Source: Flavobacteriales bacterium
GTDB taxonomy: Bacteria; Bacteroidota; Bacteroidia; Flavobacteriales; Flavobacteriaceae
Direction of reading: 5' to 3'
NCBI GenBank assembly: GCA_003229235.1
Contig: QIIH01000416.1
Span: forward strand, 1-6,674
DNA: 6,674 nt
Positions 1 to 5,954 of the stretch are shown here, piece after piece; positions within the stretch are counted from its first letter, which is position 1, and each line of letters starts with the position of its first letter. The notes under the pieces were generated by a model, which did not search any database, was not told the origin of the DNA, and saw only the letters and a list, made by a program, of their open reading frames with translations. The translations under genes were made by a program, and so were the position numbers.

Positions 1-605
1 CTGGATACAGTTTAGGAGATCAGGTATTGATTGCTTTAGACTGTGCCGCCGCCGAATTTTATGTAAACGGCAAGTACGACTACACCAAATTTGAAGGTGA
101 TACGGGTAAAGTAAGAAGTTCTAAAGAACAAGCAGAATACTTGGCAAGTTTGAGTGAAAAGTATCCAATTATCTCTATTGAAGATGGAATGGACGAAAAC
201 GATTGGGAAGGATGGAAGCATCTTACCGATTTAATAGGTGATAAAGTACAATTGGTAGGAGACGATCTTTTTGTAACAAATGTAGATCGCCTCTCTCGAG
301 GAATTAACGAAGGTATTGCCAACTCTATTTTGATTAAAGTAAATCAGATTGGTACATTAACCGAAACCATAGCCGCAGTTTCTATGGCACAGAATGCAGG
401 ATTTACAGCAGTTATGTCTCATCGTTCTGGCGAAACAGAAGACAACACAATTGCAGATCTGGCTGTAGCACTTAATACTGGACAAATTAAAACAGGTTCG
501 GCATCGCGAAGCGATCGTATGGCTAAATACAACCAGTTGCTTCGAATCGAAGAACAATTAGGGAGTGTTGGTTATTACCCAGGCCGAGATACTTTTAAAA
601 TATAA
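1..605 (+). CDS. eno: Enolase (phosphopyruvate hydratase), C-terminal part, 5' end outside window
   Basis: Enolase interconverts 2-phosphoglycerate and phosphoenolpyruvate in cytosolic glycolysis and gluconeogenesis. The reading frame is open from the left edge (first full codon at 3) to TAA at 603-605, giving the last 200 residues of a protein usually about 430 long. The TTG at 27 is internal and not a start. Numbering from the first full codon, the Mg2+ ligands are Asp13 (in LDCAAAEFY), Glu60 (SIEDGMDE) and Asp87 (GDDLFVTN). The catalytic base is Lys112 within the enolase signature [14 protein letters not shown]. The substrate-binding SHRSGET motif (His140) and Lys163 (KTGS) are also present. 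No key residue of this half is missing. A terminator-like hairpin follows about 15 bases after the stop. The family assignment is essentially certain. Confidence 0.98.
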   Translation, partial: GYSLGDQVLIALDCAAAEFYVNGKYDYTKFEGDTGKVRSSKEQAEYLASLSEKYPIISIEDGMDENDWEGWKHLTDLIGDKVQLVGDDLFVTNVDRLSRGINEGIANSILIKVNQIGTLTETIAAVSMAQNAGFTAVMSHRSGETEDNTIADLAVALNTGQIKTGSASRSDRMAKYNQLLRIEEQLGSVGYYPGRDTFKI

Positions 606-620
606 TTAGAAGCTTTTTAT

Positions 621-653
621 AAAATCTCATCCATTTTGGTGAGGTTTTTTGTT
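621..653 (+). terminator. Probable intrinsic terminator after eno
   Basis: A hairpin with arms 621-629 (AAAATCTCA) and 640-648 (TGAGGTTTT) has nine pairs including one T-G wobble, and the upper stem can extend by a few more pairs. It is followed by a T-rich run ending at 650, then GTTTG. It sits 15 bases after the eno stop and would separate eno from gltA. The stem is weak in GC, so termination may be partial. Confidence 0.65.
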
Positions 654-755
654 TGTGACGACTAAATTGCCTCCGGCATGAATATAGGCGTATGCATATT
701 TCTAAAATATAAGTTAAGGCCTTATAAATGTTAAATTAAATCGCTTTAGATTTCG

Positions 756-763
756 TAAATTTG
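756..763 (+). promoter_or_regulatory. Bacteroidota -7 promoter element for gltA
   Basis: TAAATTTG is an exact match to TAnnTTTG, the -7 consensus of the Bacteroidota primary sigma factor. It lies 29 bases before the gltA ATG, predicting a short leader of roughly 20-25 bases. The -33 region is poor: only TTA triplets occur at about the right distance (731-733 or 736-738) in place of TTG. A 10-bp palindrome, TAAGGCCTTA at 715-724, lies upstream and could bind a regulator, but this is speculative. The rest of the 606-792 gap shows no gene. Confidence 0.55.
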
Positions 764-792
764 TAAGACATCGCAAAAAAAATAGTACACAA

Positions 793-2079
793 ATGACAAA
801 GATAGCTTCCCTAGAAATTGATGGTAAAAAGTATGAACTCCCGATAGTAGAAGGAACCGAAGGAGAGTTGGCAATCGATATCAAAAGTTTAAGGGCTACG
901 ACCGGCGGAGTAACTACCATTGATCCTGGCTATAAGAATACTGGATCTTGTCTAAGTGCTATTACATTTCTGGATGGTGAGAAAGGAATATTACGTTATA
1001 GAGGCTATTCAATAGAAGAATTAGCTCAAAAAGCAGATTTTCTAGAGGTTGCATATCTTCTGATTTTTGGAGAACTGCCAGACAATACGCAGATGGCCAA
1101 GTTTCACGACGATATTAAGGCTCAATCACATGTAGATGAGGATATAAAGAAAATTTTGGACGGTTTTCCAAAATCGGCCCACCCAATGGGAGTGTTGTCT
1201 TCCCTTACCAATGCGTTAATTGCTTTTAACCCTTCTTCTGTTAATGTCGACTCTGAAGAAGAGATGTACCAGGCTATTGTTCGTATTTTGGGAAAATTTC
1301 CAGTACTAACGGCTTGGGCATACAGAAAACGAAGTGGCCTTGCATTAGACTATGGTGATGATAACTTAGGTTATGTAGACAACTTCTTAAAGATGATGTT
1401 TAAAAAGCCTAGTGGAGAGTATGTATCTAATCCTATAATTGTTGATGCATTAGATAAACTTTTAATTCTTCACGGCGATCACGAGCAGAATTGTTCTACT
1501 AGTACGGTGAGAATAGTTGGTTCTTCTCATGCAGGTTTGTTTGCTTCTGTCTCGGCAGGAATTAATGCTTTATGGGGCCCATTACACGGTGGAGCGAACC
1601 AAGCTGTAATTGAGATGCTTGAGGCCATCAAGGAAGATGGAGGTGATACTAAAAAATATATGGCTAAGGCCAAAGATAAAAACGATCCGTTTAGGTTGAT
1701 GGGCTTTGGACACAGAGTGTACAAAAATTTTGACCCACGTGCTAAGATTATTAAAGTAGCAGCCAACGAAGTATTAAACGAATTAGGAATTGATGATCCA
1801 ATTTTAGAAATAGCTAGAGATTTAGAAAAGGAAGCCCTAGAAGATCCTTACTTTGTAGACCGTAAATTATATCCTAATGTAGATTTCTACTCTGGAATAA
1901 TTTACAGAGCCTTAGGAATCCCAACAGAGATGTTTACGGCTATGTTTGCATTAGGACGTTTGCCTGGTTGGATTGCACAATGGAAAGAGATGCGATTAAG
2001 AAAAGAACCAATTGGTCGTCCACGCCAAATTTATATAGGTGAAAACTATCGCGATTTTAAAGAAATAAACGACAGATAA
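793..2079 (+). CDS. gltA: Citrate synthase, type II (bacterial)
   Basis: The enzyme condenses acetyl-CoA with oxaloacetate to citrate, the entry step of the TCA cycle, in the cytosol. The 428 residues match the E. coli type II enzyme (427) from end to end, including the N-terminal beta domain (about residues 1-55). Catalytic residues are His265 (GPLHGGAN), His307 (signature GFGHRVYKNFDPR) and Asp364 (NVDFYSG); the citrate-binding LHGDHEQN segment (His227, His230) and GRPRQIYIG near the C-terminus are intact. Compared with the E. coli sequence as I recall it, Cys206 of the NADH site is replaced by Ser207 and the Arg-His-Thr triplet near 110 by Ala-Gln-Ser, while Arg164 and Lys168 are kept. The ATG is preceded by an A-rich leader without a Shine-Dalgarno sequence. 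The gene has its own promoter and terminator and appears monocistronic. Confidence 0.98.
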   Translation: MTKIASLEIDGKKYELPIVEGTEGELAIDIKSLRATTGGVTTIDPGYKNTGSCLSAITFLDGEKGILRYRGYSIEELAQKADFLEVAYLLIFGELPDNTQMAKFHDDIKAQSHVDEDIKKILDGFPKSAHPMGVLSSLTNALIAFNPSSVNVDSEEEMYQAIVRILGKFPVLTAWAYRKRSGLALDYGDDNLGYVDNFLKMMFKKPSGEYVSNPIIVDALDKLLILHGDHEQNCSTSTVRIVGSSHAGLFASVSAGINALWGPLHGGANQAVIEMLEAIKEDGGDTKKYMAKAKDKNDPFRLMGFGHRVYKNFDPRAKIIKVAANEVLNELGIDDPILEIARDLEKEALEDPYFVDRKLYPNVDFYSGIIYRALGIPTEMFTAMFALGRLPGWIAQWKEMRLRKEPIGRPRQIYIGENYRDFKEINDR

Positions 2080-2095
2080 TACTTTTGTTGTTTAC

Positions 2096-2127
2096 AAAAA
2101 GCGCTTCGGAAGGAGTGCTTTTTTTTT
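2096..2127 (+). terminator. Strong intrinsic terminator after gltA
   Basis: Arms 2096-2107 (AAAAAGCGCTTC) and 2112-2123 (GGAGTGCTTTTT) form 12 continuous pairs, two of them G-T wobbles, closed by a GGAA tetraloop of the GNRA type. The 3' arm runs into nine T residues (2119-2127). It lies 16 bases after the gltA stop. It argues that the next gene is transcribed separately, and that a TTG at 2126, which overlaps the T-run, is not that gene's start. Confidence 0.9.
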
Positions 2128-2158
2128 GAACGAAACTTTTAATCAAACCATAGATTCT

Positions 2159-2166
2159 TATCTTTA
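2159..2166 (+). promoter_or_regulatory. Weak candidate -7 element for the deiminase-like gene
   Basis: TATCTTTA matches TAnnTTTG at all fixed positions but the last and shares TATCTTT with the better element before argS. It lies between the gltA terminator and the ATGs at 2171/2174. Transcription would start at or next to the start codon, giving a leaderless or nearly leaderless mRNA. No TTG is present at the expected -33 distance, so confidence is low. Confidence 0.25.
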
Positions 2167-2173
2167 CACTATG

Positions 2174-3085
2174 ATGAAAATTCATGTATCGAATGAGGTA
2201 AATACATTAGAAGCAGTAGTGTTAGGCTCTGCTCACAGTAATGGCCCTACCCCGAGTTTAGAAGATGCTTACGATCCCAAAAGTAGGGAGCATATCAAGG
2301 CTGGAACATATCCTAAGGTAGAAGATATGCATGTAGAAATGGAGGCAGTTGCAGGTGTTCTTGAGAAGCATAATGTAATTGTGTATCGTCCAGAAATAAT
2401 TGAAGACTACAATCAAATCTTTTCTCGTGATATCGCCTTTGCTATCGATGATAAAATGATAAAAGCTAACATTTTGCCTGAGCGTGATCGCGAATTTCAG
2501 GCGGTTAAACAAATTTGGAATCAGGTTGACAGTGAAAGTCAAATCATTTTACCAGAAGAATGCCATGTTGAAGGTGGCGATGTGATGCCTTGGAACGATC
2601 ATATCTTTATCGGAACATATAGAGGCAGTAATTATCCCGACTATATTACAGCACGTACTAATATGGAGGCTGTGAACGCCCTACAGGATTTGTTTCCACA
2701 AAAAATAGTCAAATCGTTTAATCTTAGAAAGTCTAATTCTGTAGCCCGCGACAATGCGCTGCATTTAGATTGTTGTTTTCAGCCCTTAGGGAAGGGGAAG
2801 GCTATTATTCATAAAGAAGGCTTTTTACAAGATGAAGAATATCAATGGTTAGTCGATTTCTTTGGAAAAGAAAATTGTTTTCATATATCAAAAGACGAAA
2901 TGTATCGCATGTTCTCTAATGTGTTTTCGATCTCTCCAGAAGTCGTAATCTCCGAACAAAGTTTCACACGTTTAAACGACTGGCTTCGCAGCGAAGGATT
3001 TATGGTAGAAGAAGTGCCATATAATGAGATAGCAAAGCAAGAAGGATTATTGCGATGCAGTACGATGCCATTAATTAGGGCATAA
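2174..3085 (+). CDS. Arginine deiminase/DDAH-like guanidino-group-modifying enzyme
   Basis: This belongs to the amidinotransferase/arginine deiminase superfamily, cytosolic enzymes that attack a guanidino carbon with a catalytic Cys. With the ATG at 2174 it has 303 residues, the size of a dimethylarginine dimethylaminohydrolase (DDAH) and far below arginine deiminase (about 410). Motifs in order: FSRD (83-86), VEGGD (132-136), HLDCCF (197-202, proposed catalytic His197) and RCSTMPL (294-300, proposed catalytic Cys295). These resemble the arginine deiminase motifs FTRD, EGGD, HLDTVF and RCMSMPL, but the glycine-rich stretch often found before the catalytic Cys is replaced by EGLL. The likely product is citrulline from arginine or methylarginine; an amidinotransferase is also possible. 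The ATG at 2171 is one codon upstream, and conserved-looking sequence begins at KIHVSNE. No signal peptide is present. The neighbour ctlX would act on citrulline. Confidence 0.85.
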   Translation: MKIHVSNEVNTLEAVVLGSAHSNGPTPSLEDAYDPKSREHIKAGTYPKVEDMHVEMEAVAGVLEKHNVIVYRPEIIEDYNQIFSRDIAFAIDDKMIKANILPERDREFQAVKQIWNQVDSESQIILPEECHVEGGDVMPWNDHIFIGTYRGSNYPDYITARTNMEAVNALQDLFPQKIVKSFNLRKSNSVARDNALHLDCCFQPLGKGKAIIHKEGFLQDEEYQWLVDFFGKENCFHISKDEMYRMFSNVFSISPEVVISEQSFTRLNDWLRSEGFMVEEVPYNEIAKQEGLLRCSTMPLIRA

Positions 3086-3104
3086 ACTTTGCGAAAATAT
3101 TTTG

Positions 3105-3117
3105 ATCTAAGTTAGAT
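3105..3117. promoter_or_regulatory. 13-bp operator-like palindrome between the two guanidino-enzyme genes
   Basis: ATCTAA-G-TTAGAT is a perfect dyad with 6-bp arms about a single central base, 20 bases after the preceding stop and 48 before the ctlX ATG. The one-base spacer rules out an RNA hairpin, so a dimeric DNA-binding protein site is the more natural reading. No regulator gene lies in the window, and AT-rich spacers can produce such symmetry by chance. Confidence 0.3.
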
Positions 3118-3143
3118 TAAGACGTGGGTAAATGTCTTAATTT
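3114..3143 (+). terminator. Hairpin in the spacer before ctlX, possible weak terminator
   Basis: ATTAAGAC (3116-3123) and GTCTTAAT (3134-3141) are perfect inverted arms. The stem extends inward by a G-T and a T-A pair to a six-base loop (GGGTAA), and outward by G-T and A-T pairs. Four T residues (3141-3144) follow, short for an intrinsic terminator. It could end the deiminase-like transcript or act as a regulatory hairpin. Its right arm overlaps TAATTTTA (3138-3145), a 7-of-8 core match to the -7 consensus TAnnTTTG, so it might also be an operator at a ctlX promoter. Confidence 0.4.
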
Positions 3144-3164
3144 TACATTCAACTAAATTGCAAA

Positions 3165-4094
3165 ATGCATCAGATCACAGACTCTATATTAATGATTCGC
3201 CCAGTGGCTTTTCGTATGAACGAAGAGACTGCGGTTAATAACTATTTTCAAGAAGATTTAAACCTGACCGGGGCAAGTATTAATACGAAAGCTCAAAAGG
3301 AGTTCGATGTATTTGCTAATAAACTTAAAGCGGTTGGAGTTAATGTGATCGTTATCGATGATGTTTTAGAAAACGATACTCCAGATTCTATCTTTCCTAA
3401 CAATTGGATTAGTTTTCATAAAAATGGCGATGTTGTATTATACCCGATGTTTGCCGATAATAGAAGACGTGAGCGTCGCGAAGACGTATTCACAATATTG
3501 GAAAACAATGGTTTTAAAATTAATAATATAATCGATTATACGGCTGCAGAAGAGTCTCAATTGTTTTTAGAAGGAACAGGCAGTTTGCTGCTCGATCGAG
3601 TTAACAACATCGTTTACTGTGCTTTATCAGATCGCGCACACGAGGATTTAATCATAGAATTTTGTGAAGATTTTGAGTATACCCCGGTAATTTTTACAGC
3701 CAATCAAACTGTAAATAACCAACGCCTACCAATTTATCATACCAATGTGATGATGGCTTTGGCAGAGAGTTTTGCAGTAATTTGTTTAGATGCTATAGAC
3801 GATAGTAAAGAACGCAAAAACGTAATTAAGCTCTTAAAGCAATCTGGCAAGGAAATCTTAAATATCACCGAGCAACAAATGCATCAGTTTGCTGGTAATA
3901 TGTTGCAATTGTGTAACACCGAAGGCAAAAAATTTATGGCGATGAGTACTGCAGCACATGAGAGTCTAGACGCTAAACAGCTTCAATTTATAGAACGGCA
4001 TTGTGAAATATTGAGCAGCGATTTAACCACTATCGAAACCTGTGGAGGTGGATCTGCACGGTGTATGATGGCAGAAGTGTTTTTGCCAAGATAA
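3165..4094 (+). CDS. ctlX: Citrulline hydrolase (ureidase) CtlX
   Basis: CtlX-family proteins belong to the same superfamily as the preceding gene and are assigned hydrolysis of citrulline to ornithine, CO2 and ammonia in the cytosol; ctlX was named from citrulline use in Francisella. The 309 residues are full length for the family. Visible motifs are ITDSILMIRPVAF at the N-terminus, TPDSIFPNNWIS (72-83, Asp74), LFLEGTGS (133-140, Glu136), YHTNVMM (191-197, proposed catalytic His192) and CGGGSARCMMAE (293-303, proposed catalytic Cys300). Unlike its neighbour it keeps the glycine-rich stretch before the catalytic Cys. The ATG is preceded by an A-rich leader without a Shine-Dalgarno sequence. 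The 79-base upstream spacer holds a palindrome and a hairpin. The family call is firm; the citrulline substrate rests on family knowledge. Confidence 0.9.
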   Translation: MHQITDSILMIRPVAFRMNEETAVNNYFQEDLNLTGASINTKAQKEFDVFANKLKAVGVNVIVIDDVLENDTPDSIFPNNWISFHKNGDVVLYPMFADNRRRERREDVFTILENNGFKINNIIDYTAAEESQLFLEGTGSLLLDRVNNIVYCALSDRAHEDLIIEFCEDFEYTPVIFTANQTVNNQRLPIYHTNVMMALAESFAVICLDAIDDSKERKNVIKLLKQSGKEILNITEQQMHQFAGNMLQLCNTEGKKFMAMSTAAHESLDAKQLQFIERHCEILSSDLTTIETCGGGSARCMMAEVFLPR

Positions 4095-4151
4095 AGTTAT
4101 GTTTCCTTCCATTCAGTACACTAATGGTTCTGCCAAGTGAAATAAAAAATT

Positions 4152-4159
4152 TATCTTTG
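4152..4159 (+). promoter_or_regulatory. Bacteroidota -7 promoter element for argS
   Basis: TATCTTTG is an exact TAnnTTTG match, 22 bases before the argS ATG, predicting a leader of about 15 bases. A weak -33 candidate (TTCTG, 4128-4132) lies 19 bases upstream. It suggests argS can be transcribed independently of ctlX. No convincing terminator separates the two genes, so read-through from ctlX is also possible. Confidence 0.55.
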
Positions 4160-4181
4160 AAGCCTTAAAAACTCAGCTATT

Positions 4182-5954
4182 ATGAGCCTTGAGCAAATGC
4201 TAACTACCCACGTAAAAACTGCCATAAATAGCCTTTATGGAGTAACTGTCGACGCTTTAGAGTTTCAAGATACCCGTAAAGAGTTTAATGGCGATATTAC
4301 GATTGTAGTGTTTCCCCTTTTACGACATATAAAAGGGAATCCTGTAGTGATTGGCGAGGCAATTGGTGAGTATTTGGTAGATAATGTGAGCGAAGTAACT
4401 GATTTTAACGTGATTAAAGGTTTCTTGAACATCAGCATGACCGATAGCTATCACTTTTCTTTTTACAACCAGCTTTTGGCCAATCCTAATTTTGGGAATC
4501 ATATTCCGAGTAGCGATAGTACAATAGTAGAATTCGCTTCGCCTAATACAAATAAACCACTTCATTTAGGACATATAAGAAATGTGCTTTTGGGTTATTC
4601 TGTGGCAAACATTTTAAAAGCTGCGGGGCACACCGTTTATAAGACTCAGATAATTAACGACCGAGGCATACATATTTGTAAAAGTATGTTGGCTTGGGAG
4701 AAGTTTGGCGCAGGCGAAACACCAGAATCTACAAAGATTAAAGGCGATCATTTAGTTGGAAAATACTATGTAGCATTCGATAAAGCCTACAAAGAACAAA
4801 TTGCACAATTAGAAGCTCAAGGAGTCCCTAACGCAAAGGCCAAAGAACAAGCCCCTATCTTGCTAGAAGCACAAGAAATGCTTAGAAAATGGGAGGCAGG
4901 AGATGCCCATACAGTCGCTTTGTGGGAAAAGATGAATTCATGGGTGTACGATGGATTTGAGGTGTCGTATAATAGTATAGGCGTCGATTTTGATAGTTAC
5001 TATTACGAGAGTAATACTTATCTATTAGGGAAAGACGTTATCGAACAGGGTAAAAAAGACGGTATTTTTTTTTCTAAAGAAGATGGTTCTGTCTGGTGTG
5101 ATTTAACAGAAGATGGCCTCGACGAAAAACTTGTTTTACGTAGCGACGGAACCTCCGTTTATATGACTCAAGACTTAGGGACTGCAATCCAGAGAATTAA
5201 AGATCAACCAGATGCCAACGGTATGATTTATACTGTTGGAAACGAACAGGATTATCATTTTAAAGTGCTTTTCTTGATTCTTAAGAAACTAGGATATTCA
5301 TGGGCCGATAACCTCTATCATTTGAGTTATGGAATGGTAGATTTGCCTTCAGGTAAAATGAAAAGTAGAGAAGGTACTGTTGTAGATGCAGACGATCTAA
5401 TCAAACAAATGACTCAAACTGCTAAGGAGATTTCGCAAGATTTAGGTAAGCTAGATGGCTATACAGATGAGCAAAAATTTTCTTTATACAATATCATTGG
5501 CCTTGGAGCCTTAAAATATTATATTTTAAAAGTAGATCCTAAAAAACGAATTCTGTTCGATCCTAAGGCTTCTGTAGATTTTCAAGGAAATACAGGGCCT
5601 TTTATTCAGTATACCTATGCTCGTATTCAGGCAATTTTAAGAAAAGCAGAATCTCAAAATTTCTCTAACACCGATGGAATCACACTCTTAGATAAGGAAA
5701 AAAACATTTTAAAGCACTTGCAAACGTATCCCAACATAGTGTTGTTGGCAGCACAGCAGCACAGTCCAGCTTTGATTGCAAATTATACATACGATTTGGT
5801 TAGGTTGTATAATTCGTTCTTTCAAAACATTTCGATTTTTGGAGCCGAATCTGAACAGCTTACTAATTTTAGAGTTGGTATATCAAAGGTTGTAGCGCAA
5901 ACAATAGCACACGGATGTGGTTTACTTGGTATGCAAGTTCCGGAGCGGATGTAG
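4182..5954 (+). CDS. argS: Arginyl-tRNA synthetase
   Basis: A class I synthetase that charges tRNA-Arg with arginine for translation, in the cytosol. The 590 residues cover the full family layout. An N-terminal Add-1 tRNA-binding domain occupies about residues 1-95. The Rossmann catalytic core carries the HIGH-type motif HLGH (128-131) inside SPNTNKPLHLGHIRN. The KMSKS equivalent is KMKSRE (392-397) followed by GTVVDADDL. A C-terminal DALR anticodon-binding domain spans about 470-590 and ends in the typical LLGMQVPERM. The start at 4182 gives the expected N-terminus and follows an exact -7 element. A nine-T run at 5065-5073 lies inside the gene, but the frame is intact. The stop TAG touches the convergent receptor gene with no spacer. 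Function is certain; a metabolic link to the upstream arginine/citrulline enzymes is inferred from position only. Confidence 0.98.
   Translation: MSLEQMLTTHVKTAINSLYGVTVDALEFQDTRKEFNGDITIVVFPLLRHIKGNPVVIGEAIGEYLVDNVSEVTDFNVIKGFLNISMTDSYHFSFYNQLLANPNFGNHIPSSDSTIVEFASPNTNKPLHLGHIRNVLLGYSVANILKAAGHTVYKTQIINDRGIHICKSMLAWEKFGAGETPESTKIKGDHLVGKYYVAFDKAYKEQIAQLEAQGVPNAKAKEQAPILLEAQEMLRKWEAGDAHTVALWEKMNSWVYDGFEVSYNSIGVDFDSYYYESNTYLLGKDVIEQGKKDGIFFSKEDGSVWCDLTEDGLDEKLVLRSDGTSVYMTQDLGTAIQRIKDQPDANGMIYTVGNEQDYHFKVLFLILKKLGYSWADNLYHLSYGMVDLPSGKMKSREGTVVDADDLIKQMTQTAKEISQDLGKLDGYTDEQKFSLYNIIGLGALKYYILKVDPKKRILFDPKASVDFQGNTGPFIQYTYARIQAILRKAESQNFSNTDGITLLDKEKNILKHLQTYPNIVLLAAQQHSPALIANYTYDLVRLYNSFFQNISIFGAESEQLTNFRVGISKVVAQTIAHGCGLLGMQVPERM

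Noticed and set aside
1527..1766. Minus-strand open frame of 79 codons inside gltA
   Set aside because: It lies wholly within a confidently identified gene, shows no recognisable family and is a shadow frame. The same applies to the minus-strand frames in eno, the deiminase-like gene and argS.
2174..4094. The two guanidino-type genes as a recent tandem duplication
   Set aside because: Their motif sets and N-termini differ strongly (FSRD/VEGGD/HLDCCF/RCSTMPL against PDSIFPNNW/LEGTGS/YHTNV/GGGSARC), so they are distant members of one superfamily, not recent copies.
4109..4127. CCATT / AATGG inverted repeat after ctlX as a terminator
   Set aside because: The stem is only five base pairs with a nine-base loop and has no T-run after it; not convincing.
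5511..5529. Perfect inverted repeat TTAAAATAT-T-ATATTTTAA inside argS
   Set aside because: It encodes the ALKYYILK stretch of the synthetase, made of AT-rich codons in this AT-rich gene, so the symmetry is best explained by coding.
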